Counted from the stretch's first letter, positions 1-11,525 are shown. The stretch is DNA of 64,000 bases from Halichoerus grypus (GCF_964656455.1 NC_135723.1:102067283-102131282); one strand, 5' to 3'. The notes: a model not told the origin generated them from the sequence alone. Numbers and translations: made by a program.

Positions 1-44
1 GATGGGAGCCCAGGTCTCCAGGCTGCTCGGTGGACATAGCAGGG

Positions 45-95
45 AAGTACACACACATGCACGCACACGTGCTCACGTATATGCACACACACACT
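45..95. repeat. Imperfect CA-rich microsatellite
   Basis: Alternating CA dinucleotides broken by TG and CG steps. The tract is degenerate, so it is probably old and not very unstable. Confidence 0.75.
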
Positions 96-1473
96 TGCAT
101 CTGTATTTCTACTTATTACCTACTGTAGATACATTAAAAACCATGAACTCAGATCAATTCCTCTGATTCTAAGTCAACATTTCATAGAGTTTATTTTAGT
201 ATTTTCCCGTCCCAGATTTCTTCCTTCCCTATGGCTGAAAGGTTCTGATTCTTAATGTTTTTACATATTTGACTAGTTCTGCTAAATCTAAACAATCCCG
301 ATGAAATGTCCTCCTCGTGACTTTCATGCTGTGAGAACCTTGCCAACCATCTTCCCATGGGGACCCCTCTCCATCCTACTCATCCCCTTCCCGTCCTCCT
401 GAGGGAAGTTTTACCTCCTCTCTTTTAGAGCCAGGGCTGGGGGACCCCTCTGTCTTCCAGCTCTCTATGCTGTAGGTCCCTAGGGATTGAGCTTTTTTTT
501 TTTTTAAATTGTACATTCAGTTCTACATTTATGGCCTATTTGCTAAATTTTAGCCAGCTTTTCTAAGTGTTTATGTTATGGAAGGAGAGTTTTCCACACG
601 TATTATGCATAATATTTTTGAAAACAAGGCTCCCCATGGGTCATTCTAAAATTCACACATATCATAAATCTTCCCTAGAAACCGTCCTTAAATTACCTTC
701 CGACCCAGGGCAAGCTGGACTCGTGGCCACAGACTCTGTGAGGTCAAGTGGGTGCCCAGAGTCTACACGTCAGTGAGTTGGGCTGATTTTAAAAAAGATA
801 ATAGAACTTAAAGGAATTTTGAGATTAAAAAAAGGACAAACATAAAACACATATGGGAGGGAATATAATTTTTGGAAAATATTTTAGAACTTTTAGGCTT
901 GCATAATTTTAGTGCCTAGAGACCTCTGAAGTGAGTTGTGGTTTATTTGCCCAAGGTCCATACAAATAACGAGCTCCTGAGCGGGGGTGATGTCACCCAG
1001 GACCTGCCACTCGAAGCCGACACCGTGGTCCCCACCGTGGACTCTACCCTTGTCGTCCTGCACCCTTCCTAAAACCCCACGTGGCCCCCATCAGCCGCCC
1101 CCTTTCCTCACCCGGGGGCACACCCCGGTGTGTGTGAGCACCCCTCTGCACATCCCCCTTTCTTCCATGCTCTGATGAGTCTGTTTTAATTCTTTATCTG
1201 TCAGTTACCCACACCACGTACCAGATTCCTGCTGCCGCAGGTGTTATGACATCCTGCCAAGCGAGGCGGCCAGGGCCCCTCGGGGGGTAGGGCCGCCGGC
1301 TCCCTGAGCAGGGCGGAGGCCTACACTCCGCGACCCCATCGCCCACCTGGCGTACGTCAGTCAGGCAGCAAGGCTCAGGCTGCTTTTGCCTGGTCCTGGG
1401 TCACAGGTCAAGGTAGGGAACAAAATACATGGTCTTCAGTGCAAACCAGGCAGGTCTTCAGTGAGGGGGTGGT
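96..1473. other. Unique non-coding stretch
   Basis: No recognisable gene or mobile element. A 13-base T tract lies near 493-505. The part from about 980 to 1345 is clearly GC-richer and contains scattered CpGs, but it is too short and too CpG-poor for me to call a CpG island. The short reading frames here have no recognisable domain. Confidence 0.5.
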
Positions 1474-1672
1474 GAGTAATGGAGTACCACAGACGGCGGG
1501 CTTGAACCACAGACATTTATTGATTCCTTACGGTTCTGAGACCGCAAGTCTGGGATCGAGGTGCTGGTGGCCTCCGTGCCTGGTGAGGACCTGCTCCCCG
1601 GTTTGCTGGCCGCTCGCTGTGTCCTCGCGTGGCAGAGAGCATGCTTCTCTCCCTGTCTCTTCTTATGAGGAA
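1474..1672 (-). mobile_element. MLT1-type (ERVL-MaLR) LTR remnant, antisense
   Basis: The stretch reads like the reverse complement of the 3' half of an MLT1 LTR: a 'taccacagac' start, a 'gacatttattgattcctta' stretch (the reversed LTR poly(A) signal area), then 'cagttctg'-like and 'gtgtcctc' blocks in the expected order. It is diverged and 3'-half only. Family assignment is from memory of the consensus. Confidence 0.65.
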
Positions 1673-2595
1673 AATTTAGGAAGTTCCAACTGAGCTACTC
1701 CCTGGTGACCTTCAGAAATAGAAGATGGACTTCAGAACCACACATCACGTTTAACAGCAATGCAGGGCTTCAGGCCCAGCGACATCTCACAAGCTACTTG
1801 AAGTTTATATAGACTGGGCTGGTTTTCACTCATAATATCTAGAATAGCTGTGCAGCTCCCCCGTACCCATGTAGCATTTTACATCCCATAACCAGGAGTG
1901 AGGACTCTTGCCCAGGAAGGCTGAAGAGGGAAGCTTTTAGCTTTTCCCTTTGGACCTTGATTTGAGCCACCTCTTCACAGGATGTTGACTCCATGCAGTG
2001 TCAAGATGGCGGCTCAGAGAGAAGCAGACCCTCCCGGGCACCACACAGCCAAGCAATCTTCCTAAGACCACAGTGGGGCCAGGGTTACTGGCAGGTAGAG
2101 GCGGAGGGAGTCTCTGGAGGTCTATCTAGGTGCTTAGAAAACCCCCGGGGTAACTTTAGGAATAGTAAACAGAAAGCGGTCCTTGGTGCTGTTTCTAATG
2201 AAACCCGAATTAGTTGGCTTGGCATGCACACCATTCAGGAAAGTAGAGCACATCACCTGGGGACGGTGACGACTGTGGAGCGTGGGCATCGGGACATCTA
2301 ACGGTGGGAGGTGCAGTGGTTCTGGAAGGTGGTTGGGACGCGGTTGTTAGTATGCCAGGCTCATAAGCCTTTGGGGACAGGAAGAGAACAGGCCCCCGGA
2401 TGTCTGGGTGAAACTCAGGGCAAGGACTTCTTCCCCAAAGGGAAATGGTGGGAGGAAAGCAGACCTCAGGGAGGCATGGGGTCTTGAGACCTTAAGAAAA
2501 GAACTCAGATTAGGGAATGGGCATGCCGCACAGACCCGGTTACCAGAGGTGGGATCCTGCAGAGGGATGAACTGGTAAGCAGGACACACCGAGTT
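1673..2595. other. Unique non-coding stretch
   Basis: No gene or clear repeat seen. Reading frames at about 1993-2301 and 2347-2643 have no recognisable domain and the second overlaps a MIR, so neither is supported as coding. Confidence 0.5.
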
Positions 2596-2795
2596 AGGCT
2601 CAGGCTTTGGCTTCCTGCCCTCAAATCCTGGCTCCACCTCCATCCAGCCCTCTGACCTGGGGCAGATGGCTTAACCGCTCTGGGCCTCGATTTCCTCCTC
2701 TGTAAAATGGGGTTGTTGGGAGGATTACCGGAGATGGCACGTGTACAGTGTTTAGAACACAGGGAGCATTAACTGGTCTGTAGATGTTAGCTCTT
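2596..2795 (+). mobile_element. MIR SINE
   Basis: It carries the ordered MIR landmarks: a 'cctggctccac' block, 'tctgacctggggcagatggc' (the 'tgtgaccttgggcaag' region), 'tcctcctctgtaaaatgggg', then 'gttgttgggaggatta' and a 'gtgtttagaacaca' 3' part. MIR is an ancient tRNA-derived SINE shared by mammals and inactive here. Confidence 0.85.
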
Positions 2796-4062
2796 TATAC
2801 TTCAGAACAAAGCCGAAACCCAGGAACTAGACTTGGGACCTAAAGTCAGGCCAATTCAGACTTGCTCTTGTTAGTTGACTATTTAACTCGATTTCCTTCA
2901 TTTGTCACTGACTTTGGATAAAATTAGCCCAAGGCGTTGGGGAGAGGCTGACTGGCAGGAAACGCAGAATGGGGTGTAGGGAGAAAACCTAAGTACGGAG
3001 TGTGGTTTAGAGAAAGACTTCTCTTAGGAGCGATGTTGCTGGTTTGTTGGGGTCTGCATCGTGCAAGGGTGCCTGGCCTGTGTTGGTTCCTCCCTCCCTA
3101 CCTGGTGTGCGGTTTCGGGACTCAGGGTGTCTCCTCTCCACAGAGCAGTGAAAGCAGCACAGACATGGCCACTAAGAACCACTTCCTCGCCTCCCCGCCT
3201 CCCTTCCCGAAGGCACTGGACTGAGGGAGAGAGAGTAAGTTGAAAAGCAAACTCGTCTTTCAAGTACATAAAAAAGATCAAATGCAAAGAGAGGAGGAGG
3301 GTGCAGTGCGGGCCAGACATCCGTGCCTGGGAGAGACTGAGGAGGAATAACATGATCAAGCCATAAAATGTTTATGGTGTCCTAGGAATAATTGAATATT
3401 TCCTGGTTTGTTGTGCTGAGCTTTTATGAGCCAAACAGGGGACCTTTAGAGCTTATTTCCTTTTGCTCTTCAATAGGTTTAATTAAGGTGGGCTTGGGGC
3501 TTTAAGTTGTTTGGAAACTTGAGATTTAAAAGAAAACAACCCAAGAAATCTACATAACCACTAAAGCAGGTAAGGATGGATTGGTTATGTGGGCATCCCA
3601 AATGGGCTAATAATTTGGCACCCTCTGAAAGCAGATTTTTAAGTGTTTTTACTTAGCGATCACTCAGAGTATGCTAAAATAAAAAATTTTTATTCATATG
3701 ACTTGCAGGCACCTCTGTCTGCGTTCATAACCTAAGTTGGCTGCCCAGTCCCTCTACTTCCTCTGAATGGAGTTTCTGAGTGACCTGATGGGTCCTTCTA
3801 ACCCTCTCCATGTCACACTAGAAGCTTCTAGCATGTTTAAATGAGCTACAGGTGTGAAATTGAGCACTCAGGATACAGGCGGACACAAGGATATTGTCAT
3901 TTCCCCAAAGCAGCAGTCCGCACGAGGAGCACTCAGTCCATCAGATGCATGCAAGCCCGCCTGTCTCGGATGGCAAGGGCACTCGGTACTCAGTTGGGCG
4001 GCGGGCTTGCTTCTGCCACATGCTTGCTTGCTTGCTTCATGGAATTTCTCCAGGAGGCCATG
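2796..4062. other. Unique non-coding stretch
   Basis: No recognisable gene. The overlapping frames on both strands around 3000-3360 encode nothing I recognise. A short (CTTG)n run lies at about 4021-4037, just before the SINE pair. Confidence 0.5.
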
Positions 4063-4079
4063 AAGAATAAGCACACCAC

Positions 4080-4280
4080 CGTGGCGCCTGGGGGCTCAGT
4101 CATTAAGCATCTGCCTTCGGCTAAGGTCATGATCCCAGGGTCTTGGAATCGAGTCCCGAGTCAGGCTCCCTGCTTAGCGGGAAGCCTGCTTCTCCCTCTC
4201 CCACTCCCCCTGCTTGTGTTCCCTCTCTCGCTGTGTCTCTCTCTGTCAAATAAATAAATAAAATCTTTAAAAAAAAAAAA
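4080..4280 (+). mobile_element. Can-SINE, upstream member of a tandem pair
   Basis: Full-length carnivoran tRNA-derived SINE: tRNA-like head from 'gtggcgcctgggggctcag', B-box-like 'ggaatcgagtccc', pyrimidine-rich middle, then 'caaataaataaataaaat' and an A tract. The left target-site copy (aagaataagcacaccac) is at 4063-4079. No copy follows this element's own tail; the match lies after the next SINE. It is non-coding and derived from a Pol III transcript mobilised by L1. Confidence 0.95.
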
Positions 4281-4474
4281 AGAGGATGCCTGGGTGGCTC
4301 AGTTGGTTAAGCGACTGCCTTCGGCTCAGGTCATGATCCTGGAGTCCCTGGATCGAGTCCCGCATCGGGCTCCCTGCTCGGCAGGGAGCTTGCTTCTCCC
4401 TCTGACCCTCCCCCCTCTCATGTGCTCTCTCTCTCTCAAATAAATAAATAAAATCTTAAAAAAAAAAAAAAAAA
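4281..4474 (+). mobile_element. Can-SINE, downstream member of a tandem pair
   Basis: A second full-length SINE starts directly in the A tail of the previous one, in the same orientation, with head 'gatgcctgggtggctcagtt' and an A tail. It is followed at 4475-4491 by aagaataagcacaccac, identical over 17 bp to the sequence before the first SINE. The two copies belong to slightly different variants, so they are not a simple duplication of one another. Confidence 0.95.
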
Positions 4475-4491
4475 AAGAATAAGCACACCAC

Positions 4492-4845
4492 AGTTGAATA
4501 TCTTTTCTTCTCCATATCCACTGTGTTGTATTAGTCCTTAGCAGTCAAGCCAGATTGTATCTGATCAGAACGTGTGCGCGTTGACTAGCCTCCAGCAATC
4601 CTTTAGACTTGCCCCTCAGACATCCTCAGGACACCATCCATGAGAGTCGATGGGCATCGCCTCTTTCAAAAAGCAACAAAAAGTTGTCAAAATTTTCCAG
4701 TGCATGTGCCTCATTTTACAGATGGTGAGCCACTCGGTTTCCTAGGACTGGGGAATGGCCTCGCGATCTCGTTCCCGTCTGCTTGCACGTGCCTCTCTGT
4801 GTTTTTTTGAGCAGATACCTACAGCCCTAGGGTTTGGGCCAAGTT
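4492..4845. other. Unique non-coding stretch
   Basis: Nothing recognised. Confidence 0.45.
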
Positions 4846-4996
4846 CCACTGCAGCATTGTTAGGGCTGATAAAGTCTGTGCTATTGTTATCCCCATTTCA
4901 CAGAGGAAGAAACTGAGAGAGGTTAGTAACCTGCCCAGGATCAGAGTTTGTACTCAGTGGTCTGACCCCAGAGTCCGTGTTCCAGCTGCTGCCCGA
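4846..4996 (+). mobile_element. MIR/L2-type ancient repeat remnant
   Basis: It contains 'ccccatttcacagaggaaga' followed by 'aactgagagaggttagtaac', 'ctgcccagg' and 'gtctgacccca', the usual order of the 3' half of MIR-family repeats. The 5' part is not clear. Confidence 0.65.
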
Positions 4997-5689
4997 CCCG
5001 AGGCCAGACGGAGCAGGTGACTGGTGTGAGCTCTGTCAGAAATCCCAAAGGAGATATAATGTCTCCTCTGGCAATATCCACGTTGAATCAAGGTTTAACT
5101 ATGTATCAGCTTGGAAGTTACTGCTCAGAAGTAATTTTCTTTCAAATTTTAAGATCCTTTGAGGATCTCAAAAAACAATAATTTCTCCATACTCATTGGT
5201 GCCTAGTGGCCTGAAGAAATGTTAATGTATTTATCTCCCACGTCTTAATTATTCAAATGGTTATGGGAAGGGAGAACCAGACTGCTTTCCATGCAAATCT
5301 CAGCCAGGAGAGTTCTTCTTTCCCCTTTAATATAAAAAATGAAGCAAGAACTGTAATTCTTAAACATGACTTTTATCTCATCACACCTGTTAAGATTCCT
5401 GTGTTATGGGCAAGCAGTAAAGCCACCAGATGCTTTGGCTGTTTTTAGCTTTCTCAGCTATTTTGTGATAGAAGGGAGGGAAATGATGTGAGGGGTCATC
5501 CTATTGATGCTGGGGTGAAGGCAAATGTTTCTCTTAAATCAGTGAGAAAAACTCTGTGCACACAGCCTAGATTCCAGAAAATGGGCTTGTTCTGGATGCA
5601 CGTGATTATGTTGCAGGGTTGATGTAGGTCCTCTGTGATAGCTGAGGGAGAGCAGCGTGTATAGGGGAAAGGGTTGTAAGTGAGGAGGC
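4997..5689. other. Unique non-coding stretch
   Basis: AT-rich first half, no recognisable gene or repeat. The minus-strand frame at 5496-5921 owes its open length to the G-rich minisatellite, which reads as proline, histidine and serine on the other strand. Confidence 0.5.
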
Positions 5690-5872
5690 TGGGTGTAGGG
5701 GGGAGGCAGGCTGGGTGTGGGGAGGGAGGTGGGCTGGGTGGGAAGGGTGAGGTAGGGGGGAGATAAGCTGGCAGGGGGAGGTGGGCTGGGTGGGAAGGGT
5801 GAGGTAGGGGGGAGATAAGCTGGCAGGGGGAGGTGGGCTGGGTGGAGCAGGGGAGGTGGGCCTGAGGGTCTA
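5690..5872. repeat. G-rich minisatellite, 52-bp unit
   Basis: The unit beginning 'gggctgggtgggaagggtga' starts at 5731, 5783 and 5835, an exact 52-bp spacing. Two full copies are essentially identical and the third is cut short after about 14 bases. Upstream (5690-5730) there are looser GGGCTGGGTG variants. Confidence 0.9.
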
Positions 5873-6394
5873 GCAGCAGACCCTCGAGCGTACTCTTAGC
5901 TGGAGAAGAACGGGCTGTCATTGGAGCACAGTGTTAGCCTCTGGGAGTCTGGGAGAGGAGAATGCAAGTCCTTCATGCTTCTGAATTCCCGTGAGAATGG
6001 TAAGCGACAGAAGGGGACAAAACCAGTTAACCATGTTCAGGAGTCCATGAGAAAGGGCCCCTTATGAAAGGCTAGAGGTAACCAGTGCATGTGAAAATCC
6101 TCAAATTATTTTAGACAAATTTGGTGAAAATTTAAAGTGTCCCTTCATAACCAAACTAAAAATTGCAGCCACAAACAGAAATGCCACCTGAGAGGTGTAT
6201 CGGGAAGGAGCCCAGGAGCCGAGAGACGGAGAGAGAAATGGGAGAGGCAGGGAAAGGAATCACACAGAGGGAAGCTAAGTAATCGAAAAGTCACGTCCTC
6301 CAGTGGGCTTCTCCTCAAGTCCACTGCGAAGGGGACTTGGCCCTTGGAATGGCTCAGACTTGCTGGGACAATGTTAGGGTGATTGTAGTGAGCA
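5873..6394. other. Unique non-coding stretch
   Basis: No recognisable gene or element. Confidence 0.45.
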
Positions 6395-6702
6395 GGTCAA
6401 CTGGAAATCTCTGCTTCTTCTCTCTGGAGATGAAACCCCAGTGCACCAGTTGCCTCTCTCCTGGGCCTGCAGACGGCCATTCCTGTGTAGTCTTCGCTCC
6501 ATGCACGCATCCCTGGGGTGTCTCTCTGTGGTCCAGATCTTTTCTCTCTCAGGACACCAGTCGGATTGGATATAGGGCCCACAAGAAGGACATCATTTAA
6601 CCTTGATCATCGCCTCCAAATCCAGTCACATTCTGAGGTACTGGGGTTAGGACTTCAGCATCTGAATTTTGGGAAGGGGGACACAATTCAGCTCATAGCG
6701 CG
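6395..6702 (-). mobile_element. MLT1-type (ERVL-MaLR) LTR, antisense
   Basis: Ordered reverse-complement MLT1 landmarks are visible: 'cctgcagacggccattcctg', 'ctctcaggacaccagtcgga' then 'ttggatatagggccca', 'catttaaccttgat', 'ccaaatccagtcacattctg', and 'gaattttgggaagggggaca' followed by 'caattcagctcat'. These correspond to the 5' half of the LTR read backwards. It is an old promoter and terminator unit of a retrovirus-like element, now decayed. Confidence 0.85.
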
Positions 6703-8370
6703 TGGAGGTGAGGGAGAACATGACCCAGTTAGGGGATTCCGTGATGCACAGTTCCCGTAAAGGGGGTGGGCTTGAGTCCTGTTCTGAGGGCATGCAAATG
6801 CAAAGTATCTGTAAGATTCGAAACACAGAATACAAAAGGGATCCAGCCGTCCTGTTCCCGGATTGTGGCCAGCACTGCCCTTGGCTCTATCCACCGACTG
6901 CGGACTCCAGGCACGAAAACTCAGAAATGCGCCAAATACTGACTTTTCCCACTTAGCTTCACCGGAGGAAGCTTCCTTACTCTGCATGACTGGGAGGCAT
7001 CTCCACCTCAAAAAGACGTGTGCTGTGCTATAAAAATGTCAGGGGCTACATTTTACTATCAGCAATAGCCAGACCAGAATGATCGCTCTTGACTTTGTGC
7101 CCGGGGGGTTATCTCAGTAGGCTGAGCCAGAAGTCCAACAGCAGGTGTCATACAGAGAAGATATTCCCAACAGCCCTCTGCTGTCCAGGTGCCTGCAGGG
7201 GGTCACTGTCTGGCCCCAGCCGCGGAGACCCTAATAGACACGCTTTCTTTACGAATGTTTGCCACGAGCCTCACATTTGGGACACTTGCTTGTTCATCCG
7301 GAGGAACGTGAGCTGTATCTGGATAGACGGGGTTGAGGCTTGTCGTGAGAAGCTTCCCTCTGGTCCCTTCCTCAGGACCACTGGGCTGCTACAGGCAGCT
7401 TGCCCGCCTTACTTGAACCTGCCATCCAGCTCTGAGCCTTGGGGGTCCTCAGTCGTCCCCAGTCCCCGTGAAGCCTGAATGTTTGTTAGAAGGAGGCGCC
7501 TCAGGGAGGGTCTCCGCCAAGCAAGGTTTCTGTGCGTTTCTTCGAGACTTAGTTAAGGTAAATGCAGGTCCCTGGTCAGAAACAGGAGTTTCTGGCAGTT
7601 GATGTTTTGCAAATAATTGGAGCATGGCAGTTACTGTCAGGAGAGAGATTGTAGGTGGAAGCAAACAAGGAGTCCTTAATGATGAAAATCCTTCCCCAGG
7701 AACTCAAGGCTCTTTGTTCGCGTCTCAGCTGACATGAGCCTTTGTTGCTTTCTTTCCTCTGTTTTTTATCTTTAACAATAAGCCAGCATTTTCTAGTGAG
7801 CCTGTGTCTCGGAACAGTTCAGGATATGCTGCGAATGCCCAAGGTGAGGTCTGGGGAAGCAAATACAACTTTTCTCAGGTTAATGCCGGTTTTTACACAT
7901 TAACTGATAACTGAGCTCCACACCTCCATGAGGCCCGTGCGTTTTCTCTCTGTGCATGGCACTTCGACTCCACAAATTAGAAGAATTAAAATTAGCTTCA
8001 ATCTCTTTGTTTCAGCCTCTCTCAAGTGCTGGGAGCCATCAACTGTGGAATATCTTTGAAAAATTAGACTGCTACGTCCCCACAAGCTTATCTTTGTCGG
8101 GGACAGAATAAACAGCGAGGACTTTGGAGCCAAAAGGCAGCACGTCCCTGCTCCTTTGCTCCTACGCAAATCCGTGGCGCCTTTTGCACGATTATCTGCG
8201 GAATCTGCTCTCTTACCCCCTCTGCAGCTCACATCACAAGATTTAGGGTCTGATGGCTCTCTAATGATTTCTGTTTATTAGCTCCCCATGCAATTGGGTG
8301 AGGGATTTCTGGACAGCAGGCCTGCAGTTTCTCCTGGCCAGTGCTGGAGGCGCATTGATTAGATGTCTGC
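6703..8370. other. Unique non-coding stretch
   Basis: No recognisable gene or interspersed repeat. About 7990-8330 has a complex composition with several TAAT/ATTA cores and no repeat signature, so it could be a conserved non-coding element; I cannot test conservation here. Confidence 0.45.
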
Positions 8371-8573
8371 TGACCCCCCCGCCCCCCCGCCCCCGTTAGT
8401 CTTGCATTTCTAATACAGGCCATTCTCTCGCTCCGTCCCCCCCCCCCCCCCCCCCCCCGCCCCCGTTAGTCTTGCATTTCTAATACAGGCCATTCTCTCG
8501 CTCCGCCCCCCCGCCCCCCCCCCCCGCCCCCGTTAGTCTTGCATTTCTAATACAGGCCATTCTCTCGCTCCTC
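8371..8573. repeat. C-rich triplicated minisatellite
   Basis: A 40-bp core starting 'gttagtcttgcatttctaat' occurs three times at 8395-8434, 8465-8504 and 8532-8571. The copies look identical. They are separated by C tracts with a few G interruptions, including one C run of over 20 bases. Unit length is about 67-70 bp and varies only in the C tract. Confidence 0.92.
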
Positions 8574-10260
8574 CATTTGGCCTGGAAGCTCATGTGCTCA
8601 GAAAAGGAAGAAGCTGGGGCCTCTCAAAAGTGCCCTTTGCTTTAGGAGACAGAAGTAAATTTATAAGCAGGATGGGCTTTTGCTACTTTTTAAAGACAGA
8701 GATTTATTTGCGAAGGGCAGCCAGAGGGCTGCTGGGGTGGATTAGGAGGGATGAGCCCCAGTGACACAGATGGACATCCCTGGAATTGATTTTATAATTG
8801 GGCATTTATTTTAGATGAGGATGAACAGCACAGCAGCGCTTGCGTCTGTGGATAGCGCAGAACACGGAGCTAAGCTGCAGAGTTGTCCCCATGGGGCAGA
8901 GCCCACCACAGCCCACTCCCACACATGGTCAGGGAGCCCTGGAGGCTCATTCCTTCCAACTCAGTCCCCTCCTTAATTTCAACTTCCCTCTTTTCTGGCG
9001 CAACCAAGAGCTCTCCTTTGTTATTTCAAAATCTCCTAGTTCTGTCTCCTTGATCTTCTTTTCTCTCCCACCACATCTGTCCCCCACATCCCAGGATGGG
9101 GGACTGGAGCCCAGGGGGGTGAGGTGGCCCGGAGCTCAGACTTTTGGTGGTGCTGGCAGATGGCTCACTTGGGAGATGTGGATTTGACAAGTAAGTTCAT
9201 GGAGGACAGGGGAGCCACGTTTCCTATCATCAGAGAAGGTGGAAAGGGAGACTTCTGGAAGAAGCTTACAGTGTCAACTGGCATTGAAGGTGCTGGTGTC
9301 TACCTAGAAGAAGGCGGGAGAGCCACAAAGCCACACCAGCAGTGAGCCCCCCCCCAGTGCCCTAGTCCTGGCTCCTGCCCTGGAAAGAACCAGGCTCCTT
9401 GGGGCAATGGCAGAGTCTGGGGCTGGGGCAGGGAAAAGCAGAAGAGGAGACCCAAGCAGGTCACTGTGCCAGAAAACAAGACCCAGCTCAGAGAACGGTG
9501 GGAACTTGCAGAACCACGCAAAAGCCAACCCAAAGGGGCCCCCGAAGGCCAAAGCTGGGACGGTACAATTAAGAAAATAAATATACACTGTAATAGAGTT
9601 AACTTTACCAGACACACATGAATAAATGAACAAATGGGGAGAAAATAAGATTGTCAGAGAAAAATGCCACCTGATAAATGTAAACAGAATGGGGAGGTGG
9701 AAAATGATCAGGTGTCAAAGGGGGAAGTGTTGGAAGGAAATCTGGGGCAGGGGGGCTCTCCAAATAAATAGGAGGGCCGGGGAGGGGTGCTGACATTCCA
9801 AGGGGGCAGAGAGAGGTGGATGGATGGGGGACAGGGAGAGGGAAGCTGGTGTGGGCAGAGGGTAGAGCACAGTCTGAGGTGCGGAGGGAGGTGGGGAGGG
9901 AGAGAGGTCTGGGGTGAGGGCCACTGAGCTGTGCCTGGGAAGCTGAGCCGGGGTAGGAGGAGCATCCTTCCTCCATGGTAGGGCTGCGGTAGGTGAGCAG
10001 AGGGTAAGGGTGCGGAGCAGAAGGGGCCAGCTCAGAAAGGGCATCTATGAGACGCACAAGGTTTCAGACTTTATTCAAGGTCAGTGGTCAGTCATTTAAG
10101 GTTTTAAAGCTGGTGCCCAAGCTTCTAATTTTCTGCAGGTTTAGAGAGTTCCCTCTTAAACGTGTAGACTCTCTTGTTTTCACCAAAGAATGACAACTTA
10201 TTTTGAATAACCCAATTGATAGGCTTTAAAATAGTTCCCTTTAGTTTTTATGGAAACGTT
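8574..10260. other. Unique non-coding stretch with a purine-rich segment
   Basis: No recognisable gene. From about 9690 to 10030 the plus strand is strongly G/A-rich, with many GGGG and GGAGG runs. This leaves long proline-rich frames open on the minus strand (9605-10057 and others); they are composition effects, not genes. Confidence 0.5.
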
Positions 10261-10303
10261 ATATATGTATGTGTATGTATGCATATGTCTATGTACACAT
10301 ATC
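10261..10303. repeat. Imperfect (TATG)n microsatellite
   Basis: Degenerate tetranucleotide run of tatg/tgta steps ending in 'tatgtacacatat'. Confidence 0.65.
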
Positions 10304-10309
10304 ATAAAC

Positions 10310-11525
10310 AGCCAGCTTGATGGATTTTCACAAATGGGATACAAACCACACATATAACCAGCATTCCGATGAAGCTGCACGTTTCTGCCACCTCAGAAAT
10401 CTCCCTTATGCAACCTTCCAGAAACTACCTTCTCCAAAGATAACTGCCTTTCTCACTTCTAATAGTATAAATTATTTTCTCTCTTTTTATAATTTATATA
10501 AATGGTGCCGTATTTCTGTCCTCTTTCATGTTTGGGAGTTTTGCTCAGTATTAAGTTCAATGACATTCCATCCTGTGTTAACCTGTATTTGAGGATCAGC
10601 TGTTGTCATTCCACCGGGTGAACACAGCATCATTTATTTGTGCATTCTATAGCTGATAGGCATTTGGGTAGTTTCTAGTTTGGGGCTACTGTGAATAATG
10701 CTGCGGTGTACATTCTAGTATGTTTTGTTTAACATATGCATGCATTCCCATTGGGTATAAACCTGGGAGTGGAACTGTGGGGTCATAAAGTGTGCATATG
10801 TTTGGTTTTAGTAGATAATGCCAAACAGTTTTCCAAAGTGGCTGTAACAGTTTACACTATAACCTGCAATATATGAGATTTTTGTTTGCTTTCCATTTTT
10901 AATTGTTACTTAGTATTTTCAGTATTTGAAATTTTACCTCTAGCAAGAACGACATGGTATTGAATTTTGCTGACTAGTGAAGTTGAGCACCTTTTTATAT
11001 GTTTATTGGCTATTTGGATCTCTTCTTTTACAGAGTGTCTGCTCAAGTCATTTACCCCTTTTAAAATTAGAGTCTCTCTTTTTTCTTACTGATTTGTGGG
11101 GGATCTTTATCTATTCTGGATATTAGTCCTCTGTTGAATATGTTTTATTATGATTTTCTTCTGCCATTCTGTGGGTTGTATTTTTCCTCTTGATGGTGGT
11201 GTCTTTTAATGAATAGAAATTCTTAATTTTAACATGGTCTAATTTATGACTTTTTTCTTTTATGGTTATTTCTTCTTTTGTCCTTTTAAAGAAAGCTTGC
11301 CTACTTTAAGGTCAAGAAGATGTTCTCTATTTCCTCTGAAAAGCTTTATGTTACACCATTTACATTTAGATATGCAATCCATCTGGTATTGATTTTTTTC
11401 CCCTATTGTGTGATGGGGTCAGTATATTTTTTCATATAAGTATAAAATTGTCCCAGCACTGCTCATTGAAAACATCATCCTTTCCCCCACTGTGCTGCCA
11501 TGTCACCTTTTTTATAAATCAGATA
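10310..11525 (-). mobile_element. Ancient L1 (L1M) fragment, antisense
   Basis: The plus strand reads as reversed L1 3'-ORF2 sequence. Landmarks in order: 'ccgggtgaacacagcatcat' (a decayed 'attccatggtatggatgtac' region), 'tttgggtagtttctagtttg', 'gaataatgctgcggtgtaca', 'ccaaacagttttccaaagtg', 'gagcacctttttatatgttt', 'tctggatattagtcctctgt', and 'atggggtcagtatatttttt'. Many indels and stops; no coding potential remains. The left end near 10310 ('tggattttcacaaatgggat') belongs to the distal 3' part. Confidence 0.88.

Noticed and set aside
1240..1345. Possible CpG island
   Set aside because: GC-rich with some CpGs but only about 100 bp long, with no transcript evidence in the sequence.
5496..5921. 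141-codon proline-rich frame on the minus strand
   Set aside because: Most of it is the 52-bp minisatellite and the rest is unique DNA with no domain.
9605..10057. 150-codon proline-rich frame on the minus strand
   Set aside because: Composition effect of the purine-rich plus strand; other frames in the same place are equally open and no domain is visible.
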